Of a stretch of 12,127 bases of DNA, positions 1-7,748 are shown in pieces. The notes beneath the pieces are model-generated. The model saw only the letters and a program-made list of their open reading frames with translations. It was not told where the DNA came from and ran no database searches. Each line of letters starts with the position of its first letter. The first letter of the stretch is position 1. Made by a program: the position numbers and the translations under genes. Source of the DNA: Alphaproteobacteria bacterium (GTDB lineage Bacteria; Pseudomonadota; Alphaproteobacteria; RUG11792); assembly GCA_017450545.1 (NCBI GenBank), contig JAFSTL010000072.1:1-12127 (forward strand). Reading direction: 5' to 3'.

Positions 1-182
1 CTAATGTTGTTAAACAGATTTATTATAACAGATATATCCTTTTGTATTATCCTAGGTACAGGCATTCCGTTATCTTCGGCTTGTACTTCCTCACAGCAGC
101 CAAGTATTGATACTATAGCAACAGCACCACTAAAATATAGCTCCCCCCAGAATACCTGGTTTTTACTTGAGCTGAACTTCAT
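1..182 (-). CDS. N-terminal fragment of an exported protein of unknown function
   Basis: An open frame starts with ATG at 182 and runs off the left edge, giving 60 residues without a stop. A strong Shine-Dalgarno, AAGGAG, lies 8 nt before the ATG, and a plausible promoter lies at 225-253. The N-terminus has a hydrophobic stretch at about residues 15-28 ending in ILGCC, then EEVQA followed by ED. This could be a type I signal peptide cut after VQA (residue 35) or a marginal lipobox with Cys29 (Leu at -2 is unusual). Either way export from the cytoplasm is likely. The visible mature part is too short to assign a family. The overlapping plus-strand frame has no comparable ribosome binding site and is taken as its shadow. 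Confidence 0.6.
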   Translation of the reverse strand, partial: MKFSSSKNQVFWGELYFSGAVAIVSILGCCEEVQAEDNGMPVPRIIQKDISVIINLFNNI

Positions 183-224
183 TTTATTTACTCCTTCTTT
201 AATGAAATTCTCCATCCTATTTTC

Positions 225-253
225 ATACTACCACACCTTTTATCCCTAAGCAA
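225..253 (-). promoter_or_regulatory. Predicted sigma70-type promoter for the exported protein gene
   Basis: On the minus strand TTGCTT (248-253) and TAGTAT (225-230) are separated by 17 bp. This would start transcription about 35 nt before the ATG at 182. Both hexamers deviate from consensus, so this is a moderate call. Confidence 0.4.
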
Positions 254-274
254 GTGTTTTTTATACAAAAGGAA

Positions 275-292
275 AGATTCACTTTAGCAATG
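275..292 (+). repeat. Left terminal inverted repeat
   Basis: AGATTCACTTTAGCAATG is the exact reverse complement of 560-577. Confidence 0.85.
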
Positions 293-559
293 TAATGTGA
301 TTGAATGAGGTACATTATGCAACTGAAATAGACATACAAAAGCATATGGAATATCTTAGTTCAGATATACGAAGATATGGGGTTTCCTCATGTTTATTCC
401 AAATGTTACGAAAGCTATACTGAGTTTTTCAAGAGATACACAGCAGCAACAGAACGCCAACGACACTGCTCTAGCTATGACATAGTTCTCATGAAAATCT
501 AGCAATTTTTATGGCACTTTTTGCCAAATTTCGTATCAACTCTATCGATGAACTAATTG

Positions 560-577
560 CATTGCTAAAGTGAATCT
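560..577 (-). repeat. Right terminal inverted repeat
   Basis: CATTGCTAAAGTGAATCT is the exact reverse complement of 275-292. Confidence 0.85.
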
Positions 578-596
578 CTCGTGGAAAATTGTTAGC

Positions 597-626
597 TTGA
601 CAGCTGATGCATTGAGGCACTAGAAT
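597..626 (+). promoter_or_regulatory. Predicted sigma70-type promoter for the cupin gene
   Basis: A consensus TTGACA (597-602) and TAGAAT (621-626) are spaced by 18 bp. The expected transcript start is near 633, about 30 nt before the cupin ATG. The promoter lies just outside the right inverted repeat of the neighbouring element. Confidence 0.6.
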
Positions 627-661
627 GATCTAAGTTCGATAAAAACAAGAATATCGCGAAA

Positions 662-1000
662 ATGAAATTTGCTAGAAAGTGTGCAGAAACGAAAGAGGCT
701 TTCGGAATGGAGATAGTCGAGTATTGCAATGAAACTAATCCATTTCCAATCGATTGCGCACTTGTACATTTTCGTAATAACCAATATCCTTGGAAGATTA
801 ATCACGGATTTTATGAAACCTTTTTCGTCCTGGAAGGCGAATGTATAATTGAATTTGAAAACGAAACAGTTACGCTATCAAAGCATGATTTTTTTGTAAT
901 TGAACCAGAACGAAGACATACAAGTCGAGCGGAATTTGCAGATGTTATAGTAGCTTGCACACCTCCATTTGATATAAAAAATGTGGAATTTTGCGATTAG
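662..1000 (+). CDS. Small single-domain cupin protein
   Basis: The protein has 112 residues and one cupin barrel. Cupin motif 1 is seen as H48-x3-E52-x6-G59, although the first His of the usual HxH is Ile46. Motif 2 lies around residues 74-90, with the pattern EPERRH ending in His86. His48, Glu52 and His86 could bind a metal ion. The fold is used by sugar isomerases, dioxygenases, sensors and storage proteins, so no reaction can be named. The size fits stand-alone cupin_2-like proteins. The start is the first ATG; no strong Shine-Dalgarno precedes it, and Met16 is an alternative start but would still leave the barrel intact. The gene has its own good promoter and stands alone. Confidence 0.8.
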   Translation: MKFARKCAETKEAFGMEIVEYCNETNPFPIDCALVHFRNNQYPWKINHGFYETFFVLEGECIIEFENETVTLSKHDFFVIEPERRHTSRAEFADVIVACTPPFDIKNVEFCD

Positions 1001-1018
1001 ATTGCGCAATTTGTTTTT
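991..1018 (+). terminator. Weak possible terminator of the cupin gene
   Basis: TTGCG (991-995) can pair with CGCAA (1005-1009) over a 9-nt loop and is followed by TTTGTTTTT. The stem has only 5 bp and overlaps the cupin stop codon, so this is a weak call. Confidence 0.3.
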
Positions 1019-1133
1019 AGGAGATAGTGTGATAGCAGATTTTAAATGTACACAAACTTCGTTCGGTACAACTCGTATATCAGTGCTTATGCTATTTTCT
1101 CATTATTAAAAATTTTTTAAGTTGTGTAATCTA

Positions 1134-1202
1134 TATAATTAGGGAGAGCGATGTGGTATTCTCGAAAATTCTACCACATCGAGCCCCCTTGCTCCGCCCC
1201 TA
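1134..1202 (+). promoter_or_regulatory. Structured leader region before the permease gene
   Basis: A perfect TATAAT (1134-1139) has no good -35 partner. Just downstream, CGATGTGGTA (1149-1158) and TACCACATCG (1172-1181) form a 10-bp stem with a 13-nt loop. Flanking AGGGAGAGC (1141-1149) and CTCCGCCCCT (1192-1201) can partly pair to extend it. No T-run follows, so it is not a standard terminator. It could be an RNA leader element, a protein-binding palindrome or a remnant of a repeat. I do not recognise a riboswitch class. Confidence 0.4.
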
Positions 1203-1232
1203 TTGACACCTGGTGGCAAAATGAAATAAAAT
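1203..1232 (+). promoter_or_regulatory. Predicted sigma70-type promoter for the permease gene
   Basis: TTGACA (1203-1208) and TAAAAT (1227-1232) are separated by 18 bp. Transcription would start near 1239, leaving a short leader of about 23 nt. If this promoter is used, the hairpin at 1149-1181 is upstream DNA rather than leader RNA. Confidence 0.55.
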
Positions 1233-1261
1233 AATCGCCGGATACCGGATGGAGAAAAATT

Positions 1262-2569
1262 GTGAGAGAAGGAAAACAGTTGGGGTTTATACCTCTAGTT
1301 TCGATAGTTATTGGGAGTCAGCTTGGTTCTGCAGCATTCGTCTTGCCATCACAATTAGCTCCATATAAAACAATAGGAATTTTTGGCTGGATAGTCTCTG
1401 TCGCCGGCGCAATTTCGCTTGCATTAGTTTTTTCAGATTTGTCCTCACATATCACAAAAAGCGGGGGACCGCACGTATACGTCACAAACGCATTTGGACG
1501 AACAGCAGGCTTCTTTACAGCTTGGATTTACTGGATAATTTCGTGGGCAAGCAACTCAATATTGCTGGTTACATCAGTTGGATATTTATCCAATATAACG
1601 GGAACATTATCGTCATTAAGTATTCTTGAAATAGAAATAATGATTTTGCTCGCTATTTCTTGGATAAACATCGTTGGGATGAAATTTTCTGGAACGATAG
1701 AAACAGGATTAACCGCAATGAAAATTTTGCCATTGCTATGTTTACCTGTTGTATTTTTTCTGTTTTTCGATCCATCTTTTTTCAAGATGTCTCTAAAAGA
1801 AGTATCCGGAGAAGGAGACGTAATCACGACAATATCGCAAGCTGCATTACTAACGTTTTGGGGATTTATCGGCGTTGAATGTGCGACAACGCCAGCCGAA
1901 AGCGTCAAAAACCCAAAACGCACAATTCCTAGAGCAATAATAATCGGAACGACCGCTGTTGCAATAATATACCTGATGAACACAATTTCAATAACCGGCG
2001 TTGTTGGCTTCGAGAAATTGGAGGCGACAAATGCGCCATACGCAGTTGTGATGAATGAAATATTTTCAAATTATAGTGACATGACAATCTCTATACTAGC
2101 CATAATAGTTTGCATAGGTACATTAAATGCTTGGACGTTGACAAGCGGACAAATAGCGTATAGCGCATACAAGGACGGCATGTTTCCAAGTATATTTGGA
2201 CGCGTAAACAAATCGGGAGCGCCCAAAGCTGCGATTATAATTGCAGCAATTGGAACCATACCCTTTTTACTACTAGAACAACTTCACACAGGCGGGCTGG
2301 GCAAACTCATAGATATGCTTGTAAGCGTATTTCTATTTGTGTATTTAGCCTGCAGTATCGCGTATATGAAACTAGTAAAAAAGTGGTATGAAATAAAACG
2401 AGAACGATACAAACATATAGCATTAGCACAATTTGCAATAATATTTTGTATCTACACATTGTCGCAAGATATAGTATCTTCAATAATTGTTCTTGCAATA
2501 TTCATTGCGATAGGAATGCCAATATTTATAAAGAATAAGGCAAAAATAATTAACTTAATTCAAGGATAA
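1262..2569 (+). CDS. AdiC-like amino acid permease (APC superfamily)
   Basis: A 435-residue membrane protein with about 12 hydrophobic segments, close to the 445 residues of E. coli AdiC, the arginine/agmatine antiporter. It aligns with AdiC from end to end by eye: GSAAFVLP near residue 22, GGP at 68-70, FWGFIGVE at 199-205, VKNPKR at 215-220 and WTLTSGQ at 291-297. AdiC residues known to handle arginine have counterparts here: Asn101 as Asn98, Trp202 as Trp200, Glu208 as Glu205 and Trp293 as Trp291. This supports a basic amino acid or polyamine exchanger in the inner membrane; the exact substrate pair is inference. The start is GTG with GGAG seven nt upstream. No decarboxylase or deiminase gene is in the window, so it may serve nutrient import from a host rather than acid resistance. 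Confidence 0.88.
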   Translation: MREGKQLGFIPLVSIVIGSQLGSAAFVLPSQLAPYKTIGIFGWIVSVAGAISLALVFSDLSSHITKSGGPHVYVTNAFGRTAGFFTAWIYWIISWASNSILLVTSVGYLSNITGTLSSLSILEIEIMILLAISWINIVGMKFSGTIETGLTAMKILPLLCLPVVFFLFFDPSFFKMSLKEVSGEGDVITTISQAALLTFWGFIGVECATTPAESVKNPKRTIPRAIIIGTTAVAIIYLMNTISITGVVGFEKLEATNAPYAVVMNEIFSNYSDMTISILAIIVCIGTLNAWTLTSGQIAYSAYKDGMFPSIFGRVNKSGAPKAAIIIAAIGTIPFLLLEQLHTGGLGKLIDMLVSVFLFVYLACSIAYMKLVKKWYEIKRERYKHIALAQFAIIFCIYTLSQDIVSSIIVLAIFIAIGMPIFIKNKAKIINLIQG

Positions 2570-2658
2570 TCGAAATTCACACAGGCCACGGGTATTGACA
2601 TGATGATACGTTTTAATGTAAGCTGGAGCATGGAAGAATTAGGGGCATACTGAGAAAA

Positions 2659-3945
2659 ATGTTTTTGGCATGCAACATAATTTTGGTCATATTATTCCTG
2701 CTGTGTTCGGCTTTTTTTTCCGCTTGCGAAACTGCAATAACGGCGTATTCAAAGCCCAAAATGTATACAATGGCAAAAGAAGGAAATCTCAAAGCGAAGT
2801 TGATTTTAGCTCTGCAATCAGAGATAGGGCTGGTGATCAGCGCGATATTGACTTGTGCCACGATTTTGAATGCCTTGGCAGTTGCCGTCACAACAGATTT
2901 ATTTTCAGCAATTCTCGGAGATTACGCAATAATATTTGCACCGGTTATAACGAGTATTTTTATAGTGCTATTTGCTGAGGTGTTGCCTAAAATGTTGACT
3001 ATTTCTAATCCTGAACGTGTGTTATTGCCATCGGCATACTTCATAAAGTATACATACATTTTGTTAAAACCATTGGATAAAATTATCGGATTTATAGCAA
3101 AATATCTTATAAAGTTAATAAAAATTCCTGGGAAAAAGAGCAAATCAGAGTATTCTGAATCATTGGATGAATTGAAAGGGGCTATAGCACTTCATCAGGG
3201 CGAAAATACGGAGGATACCAAAAAAGAAAAAGAAATGCTTAAAAGCGTTTTGGATTTGGGTGAAGTCACCGTTGCAAAAATAATGATACATCGCAAAAAC
3301 GTTACGATGATGTGCGCGGACGAACCAGTATCATTGCTCATAGAACAAATAATGAACTGTCCATTCACAAGGATTCCGCTGTGGAGCAATAATCGCGACA
3401 ATATAGTTGGTGTGTTGCACGTTAAAGACTTGTTAAAAACGATAAGACAGCATAATAATATTGATGATATAAAGGTATTAGACATAGCTCTATCCCCACG
3501 ATTCATTCCTGACAACAAAGATTTGCTTGCTCAACTGCAATCATTTAAAACAAATCATGAACATTTTGCATTAGTCGTGGATGAATATGGTTCATTTATG
3601 GGCATAGTAACCCTGGAAGATATAATAGAAGAAATAGTCGGCAATATAGAGGATGAACACGATATTGAGAGGCAAAATGGAATAAGAAAGCAAGATGATG
3701 GCTCATATATAGTTGACGGTGCGACTAATGTTCGTGACTTAAACCGAGAAATAGAATCGGAATTCAGGAATGATATCGCCTCAACTGTGGCAGGATTAGT
3801 CATCAATTCAATAGGGATAATACCAGAACCCGGACAAACATTCATTTTGTATGGATATAAATTTGAAATATTAAAGAAACATAGGGTACAAATAACTTTG
3901 CTGAGGATAACAAAACTTATGGAAGAAAATGATGATACAAAATGA
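2659..3945 (+). CDS. CorB/HlyC-family transporter with DUF21, CBS pair and CorC_HlyC domains
   Basis: The protein has 428 residues in the order typical of CNNM/CorB proteins. An N-terminal DUF21 membrane domain spans residues 1 to about 150, with SACETA at 21-26, an AEVLPK motif at 106-111 and four hydrophobic segments. Two CBS domains lie at about 205-330, ending in the family hallmark VVDEYGSFMGIVTLEDIIEE (306-325). The C-terminal CorC_HlyC domain covers about 345-425. Members of the family move or regulate Mg2+ or are annotated as hemolysin-like; a magnesium role is inferred from the family. The gene begins 89 bp after the permease. A TTGACA at 2595-2600 lacks a good -10 partner, so it may be cotranscribed with the permease. 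The Shine-Dalgarno is weak. Its end overlaps the esterase gene by 17 bp. Confidence 0.88.
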   Translation: MFLACNIILVILFLLCSAFFSACETAITAYSKPKMYTMAKEGNLKAKLILALQSEIGLVISAILTCATILNALAVAVTTDLFSAILGDYAIIFAPVITSIFIVLFAEVLPKMLTISNPERVLLPSAYFIKYTYILLKPLDKIIGFIAKYLIKLIKIPGKKSKSEYSESLDELKGAIALHQGENTEDTKKEKEMLKSVLDLGEVTVAKIMIHRKNVTMMCADEPVSLLIEQIMNCPFTRIPLWSNNRDNIVGVLHVKDLLKTIRQHNNIDDIKVLDIALSPRFIPDNKDLLAQLQSFKTNHEHFALVVDEYGSFMGIVTLEDIIEEIVGNIEDEHDIERQNGIRKQDDGSYIVDGATNVRDLNREIESEFRNDIASTVAGLVINSIGIIPEPGQTFILYGYKFEILKKHRVQITLLRITKLMEENDDTK

Positions 3946-4564
3946 GATAAAGATAAAATCAATTAGATTTAATAGCATGCGCCGATTGGTGATAATATTA
4001 CATGGATACGGGAATGCAGGAAAAGATTACATAAAGCATGTGAATGAGGATTATGCGAATAAGATCGATGATGCAATCTTCTTGTTGCCGGATGCGCCGA
4101 AGCCCTGTGAAACCTGGACTGGAAATCAATGGTTTCCATTAGATTTAGAAAATATGAATTGTGAAGATATACGAAAAGGGATAGAAAGTGCACTTCCTTT
4201 AATAACAAGATATATAGAAAACAAAAGCGCAGAATATAAATGCGATGAAATATGCCTAATTGGGATATCTCAAGGCGCAATAATGGCGCTTCAAATGATA
4301 TATCATCTAAATATATCAAAAATAGTTGCTTATTGTGGAATGTTCTTACAAAGAGACAATGTAATACCGGTGACAACTCCAGATGTGTTGCTTATACATT
4401 CAAAAAATGACAAAATAATTCCATTCACTTATGCAACTAAGGCAAAAAATGATTTATGCGCTTTAGGACTAAGCGTAGAATTAAAGACGTATATGAATAC
4501 TGGACATAAAGTTTCTCAAGACGGCTGGAGGTATGGCGCGGAGATGCTAAATCGACGCTGGTGA
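3929..4564 (+). CDS. Alpha/beta hydrolase of the phospholipase/carboxylesterase family
   Basis: The protein has 211 residues, a usual size for small bacterial carboxylesterases of the YpfH/acyl-protein-thioesterase type. The oxyanion region LHGYG is at 24-28. The nucleophile motif GISQG is at 112-116 with Ser114. Asp161 in SKNDKIIP and His193 in TGHKVS complete the Ser-Asp-His triad. No signal peptide is seen, so it is likely cytosolic, hydrolysing ester or thioester bonds of an unknown substrate. The ATG at 3929 overlaps the end of the CorB-like gene by 17 bp, which suggests translational coupling. An ATG at 3977 (Met17), three residues before the first strand, is an alternative start. The 3' end overlaps rsmD on the other strand by 18 bp, with no room for a separate terminator. 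Confidence 0.88.
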   Translation: MMIQNEIKIKSIRFNSMRRLVIILHGYGNAGKDYIKHVNEDYANKIDDAIFLLPDAPKPCETWTGNQWFPLDLENMNCEDIRKGIESALPLITRYIENKSAEYKCDEICLIGISQGAIMALQMIYHLNISKIVAYCGMFLQRDNVIPVTTPDVLLIHSKNDKIIPFTYATKAKNDLCALGLSVELKTYMNTGHKVSQDGWRYGAEMLNRRW

Positions 4565-5119
4565 TTTAAAGAGAAACATACTTGCAAACGTGTTGCCATG
4601 CCTTATAGTGTGAGTTGCCTTTTGCAAAGGAACATTGCTTTCTGCAATAACCATAGGCGACTTGAAATAGAATAGCTTTGAAAACCTAGTTATTTGTCTG
4701 CTTAAAAGAGCTTTCTCTGAATATGGAGGATCAATAAATATAATAATACTTGTGAAATTCGCTCCTATTCTAACGAAAAAATCATCAGGTAATTTTTCAG
4801 CCTGTGCAAAAATGACTTTACTGCAATTCTCTATTCCTAAATTTGTTATGTTTTGACGTATACAATTTATTGCTTTGATATTACAGTCCACAAAGATACC
4901 GAATGAACAACCGCAAGATATCGCTTCTATCCCTAATGAACCCGATCCCGCAAACAAATCAATTGTCAAAGAGGAGGAAAAATCAAAATTAAATCTGTGA
5001 ACTAACACATTAAACACAGCTTGCTTGACAACATCAGACGTTGGTCTAGTCGTATTCACTTCCGGAGCTGATATATACCTCCTTTTATAAACTCCGTTTA
5101 TTATTCGGCATCTACTCAT
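4547..5119 (-). CDS. rsmD: 16S rRNA (guanine966-N2)-methyltransferase RsmD
   Basis: The protein has 190 residues, the normal RsmD size. It contains the N-terminal family motif RPTSDVVKQAVFN (25-37), the SAM-binding motif DLFAGSGSLGIEA (54-66) and the catalytic DPPY (130-133). RsmD methylates G966 of 16S rRNA during small-subunit assembly. The ATG overlaps the stop of der by 4 nt (ATGA), so it is most likely translated by coupling at the end of the yfgM-bamB-der transcript. The Shine-Dalgarno before it is poor, which fits coupling. The last 18 bp lie across the end of the convergent esterase gene. Confidence 0.92.
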   Translation of the reverse strand: MSRCRIINGVYKRRYISAPEVNTTRPTSDVVKQAVFNVLVHRFNFDFSSSLTIDLFAGSGSLGIEAISCGCSFGIFVDCNIKAINCIRQNITNLGIENCSKVIFAQAEKLPDDFFVRIGANFTSIIIFIDPPYSEKALLSRQITRFSKLFYFKSPMVIAESNVPLQKATHTIRHGNTFASMFLFKSPASI

Positions 5120-6474
5120 TTTTTTTGTTCTCTAAAAATAATCTTGATAGCGATATCGACCAAATCAAATGATAATTTCAGATTGTTGAGTATAAATCGT
5201 TCGTGATCCAAACGTATATTTTTTTTATTTGTCGCGAATATTAAAAAAGTTGGAGGAACACTTCCAACTTGGGTTATATATTTCAGCTTAAAACGAGCAG
5301 AACCGCTTTGCAAAATGTCGCTTCTATTTACGCTCATTAGCCAATTATTCAAATCTGAAGTTTTTATTCTCTTTGCTTGCTTATCGTATGCAGAAATAGC
5401 CATTTCCAACATACGAGTTATGTTGTCTCCTTTTTGCGCTGACACAAATATAAACGGAACTTCTTTGAGTTGCGAAAGGCTTTTCTCAAAAATATGCTTT
5501 AAAAATTTTAGTACTCCATTTATTTTATATAAAGTTTTATCACACTTATTGAATGCGATAACCAAGGCTTTTCCGGCTTTCAATATATCAGATGCTAGCG
5601 TCAAGTCTTGTTTTTCTATTTGTCCGGATTGCAATGTCGTTGCGTCTATGACCAAAATAACCGAGTCAGCTCTTCTGTAAAAGTTGCGGGAATTTGCAAC
5701 AGATATATGTTCCAAGACGTCATGTACGCGTGCTTTTCGGCGTATTCCCGGCGTATCTATTAGTCGTATGGTGCGTCCATCAAGAACAAAATCAACAAAT
5801 GCACTTTCTCTCGTTAATCCTGCAAAATCAGCAACAAGTTGCCTATCTTCCCCAATAATTTTATTGACCATTGTTGATTTTCCAACGTTCGGACGTCCTA
5901 CTATAGCCAATTTGACTATGTTTTCTTCTGCTTGCCCTTGATCATCAGACAGTGTCTTTTCGGGAATATATTTATCCATGATGTCGCACAACTCATCTAT
6001 TCCAAGACCGTGTTCAGCGGATATGTCTATTGTGTTTGAAAATCCCAGACTCATGGCATCAACAAAAGCCGCATCTGCAGATTTTTTATCGCTTTTATTT
6101 ATCGCAACTATAACGTCTTTGCCGTTTTTCCTTAGCAAAATCGATATCTCTTTGTCGTACGGCGTCAGCCCTACATCTCCATCAATAACAAACACGATTA
6201 AGCTTGCTTGTGTAACGATTTTATTTAATTTCGTTGCTATCGCTTCCAATAGCTCTGGATTGTCTTCGCATTCTGCATAATCAAACATTCCTGGCGTATC
6301 TATCAAAAACGCAGACTTCCCGTTAATCTCCAAAGCTTTTTCGCGTACATCCCTCGTTACCCCCGGTTCGTTGAAGACAAGAGCATCCCTGGAGCCAGTT
6401 AATCGATTAAATAATGTCGATTTTCCAACATTCGTCCTCCCAATTAGAGCTATTTTGCATTTATCCAACTGCAT
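5116..6474 (-). CDS. der: Ribosome biogenesis GTPase Der (EngA)
   Basis: A 452-residue protein with two tandem GTPase domains, the signature of Der. The first G domain has GRTNVGKS (12-19), DTPG (59-62) and NKSD (126-129). The second has GRPNVGKS (193-200), DTPG (240-243) and NKCD (309-312). A KH-like C-terminal domain follows from about residue 370. Der acts in the cytoplasm in 50S subunit maturation and is normally essential. It is somewhat shorter than E. coli Der (490) because of a short acidic linker between the G domains and a short tail. Its ATG overlaps the end of bamB by 14 bp and is preceded by AAAGG. The order bamB-der is the same as in E. coli. Confidence 0.96.
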   Translation of the reverse strand: MQLDKCKIALIGRTNVGKSTLFNRLTGSRDALVFNEPGVTRDVREKALEINGKSAFLIDTPGMFDYAECEDNPELLEAIATKLNKIVTQASLIVFVIDGDVGLTPYDKEISILLRKNGKDVIVAINKSDKKSADAAFVDAMSLGFSNTIDISAEHGLGIDELCDIMDKYIPEKTLSDDQGQAEENIVKLAIVGRPNVGKSTMVNKIIGEDRQLVADFAGLTRESAFVDFVLDGRTIRLIDTPGIRRKARVHDVLEHISVANSRNFYRRADSVILVIDATTLQSGQIEKQDLTLASDILKAGKALVIAFNKCDKTLYKINGVLKFLKHIFEKSLSQLKEVPFIFVSAQKGDNITRMLEMAISAYDKQAKRIKTSDLNNWLMSVNRSDILQSGSARFKLKYITQVGSVPPTFLIFATNKKNIRLDHERFILNNLKLSFDLVDIAIKIIFREQKK

Positions 6475-7747
6475 ACACCTTTGCTCGAGATGTAACTGTT
6501 ATCAACTTACTATCAACAACAATCGGTTGCGTTATCGATGCCATGCCATCTATCTTTTTCTGGCTTTTCAATTGACCTGTTGCCACATCCAGTTTCAATA
6601 TATTTCCTAAATCTGTAAATACCGTTACATCGCCATTTATCAACAATATCCCTGTAAACTCAACGTTATCTTTATATTTTTCATTCAACAAATCTTTGGC
6701 ATTTGCAATCCATTTCACCTTGCCTTCATTCTCTGTCAAACACACCACCTGCCCAGATTGAGTCAAAACGAAAACCCAGCCTGCATTTATTATCGGAACA
6801 TGCAGTGTTCCAATTTCCTTTTCCCACAGTCTAATGCCAGTTGTTGCGTCAAACATCACAATGTTCGACTCAGATGTTGTCACAAGAACATGCCCTTTAT
6901 TCACGACAGGAGATGCGACTATATTATTCACAACGGCGCCACTATCTGAGTTGTTCGTTGCAAATAGCGTGTCATTCCAATTCTCTGTCCCAATTTCTAC
7001 GTCATAAGATTTCACATCTCCGGCATTGTATGCGCATATCACGTTTTGTCCATAAAGCGCAGGAGTTGCCGAACCTGCAATCATTGTTATATCAGCTTCG
7101 TTAGATTTTTTCCAAACAACATTGCCGGTTTTAGAATCTAGTGCAACAGCCTTTCCATCAACAGACATCGCAATCAGTTTTCCAAACGCATATAGCGGAG
7201 TACATCTAAATTGATAGTTAAGCTTTTTTCGCCAAACTATTTGTTGTTTTTTCACATCCACTGCAACTATATCTCCTGTATTAGCCGCTATATATAGCTT
7301 ATTCTCATTAGCTGTCATCCCTCCCGCAAAAATACCGTCATCCGGTTGTTTAGCGATATTTATATCCCACTTCTTTTTCCCATCTTTCAAAGATAGACAA
7401 ATCAAATCACCTCGTGAATTTATTGCATACACATCACCTCCAAAAACAATGGGTGCAACATTTACGCCGTGTCCACCTAGTGAAGCTTCCCAAAGGACAT
7501 GTGTTTCTTTATTCATTTTGTTATTAGTTGAATTATGTTGCTTATTTCCTGCTATATCAGTATGCTCATGCAGCGTTACAGTTTCTGTTTCAAACACTTG
7601 GTCTCCCATAGCAACCTTGGATACGTCTAAGCTCTTGAGTTCCGTTATCCCGTCTATTGATTCACGCTTTCCGGGCAATATCTCCTTCTTGTCGCAAGCC
7701 GTTATCATAGCTGCAAGTGTGCATAATGCAGGCAATAGCTTATTCAT
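6461..7747 (-). CDS. bamB: Outer membrane protein assembly factor BamB (PQQ-like beta-propeller lipoprotein)
   Basis: The protein has 428 residues. A signal peptide ends in ITAC with Cys18 as the lipidated residue, so the mature protein would be anchored in the outer membrane facing the periplasm. From about residue 83 there are repeated blades of the PQQ type, with recurring patterns such as VYAINSRGDLICLSLKDGKK, VVALDSKTGNVVWK-like and IVMFDATTGIRLW. BamB supports BamA in folding and inserting outer-membrane beta-barrels. It is longer than E. coli BamB (392); the extra length is a low-complexity linker at about 20-82. The ATG follows the yfgM-like stop by one base, with GGGGAA upstream. Its position between the yfgM-like gene and der supports the call. 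Confidence 0.9.
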   Translation of the reverse strand: MNKLLPALCTLAAMITACDKKEILPGKRESIDGITELKSLDVSKVAMGDQVFETETVTLHEHTDIAGNKQHNSTNNKMNKETHVLWEASLGGHGVNVAPIVFGGDVYAINSRGDLICLSLKDGKKKWDINIAKQPDDGIFAGGMTANENKLYIAANTGDIVAVDVKKQQIVWRKKLNYQFRCTPLYAFGKLIAMSVDGKAVALDSKTGNVVWKKSNEADITMIAGSATPALYGQNVICAYNAGDVKSYDVEIGTENWNDTLFATNNSDSGAVVNNIVASPVVNKGHVLVTTSESNIVMFDATTGIRLWEKEIGTLHVPIINAGWVFVLTQSGQVVCLTENEGKVKWIANAKDLLNEKYKDNVEFTGILLINGDVTVFTDLGNILKLDVATGQLKSQKKIDGMASITQPIVVDSKLITVTSRAKVYAVG

Positions 7748-7748
7748 G

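Larger units (their letters stand above)
275..577. mobile_element. MITE-like or decayed IS element with perfect 18-bp terminal inverted repeats
   Basis: The stretch begins with AGATTCACTTTAGCAATG (275-292) and ends with its exact reverse complement (560-577). Similarity continues outward for a few bases with one mismatch (GAA against GAG). Inside there is no intact gene. A short open stretch (481-574) follows a TGA at 478-480 and ends in ALLK with its stop inside the right repeat; another frame upstream (about 430-500) is also briefly open. These may be remnants of a transposase C-terminus, but I cannot name the family. No clear target-site duplication is visible. The element fills most of the 479-bp gene-free gap between the exported protein gene and the cupin gene. 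Confidence 0.6.

Noticed and set aside
4..249. Plus-strand frame of 81 codons at the left edge
   Set aside because: It lies opposite a minus-strand frame with a signal peptide, a strong AAGGAG site and a plausible promoter; the plus frame has none of these.
1528..1983. Minus-strand frame of 151 codons
   Set aside because: It lies wholly inside the permease gene, which has clear AdiC homology; the frame is a shadow.
2595..2600. TTGACA between permease and CorB-like gene as a promoter
   Set aside because: No acceptable -10 hexamer lies 16-18 bp downstream (best is TAAGCT), so it is not listed as a feature.
3555..4376. Two minus-strand frames of 135 codons each (3555-3962 and 3969-4376)
   Set aside because: They are shadows of the CorB-like and esterase genes, with no recognisable domain.
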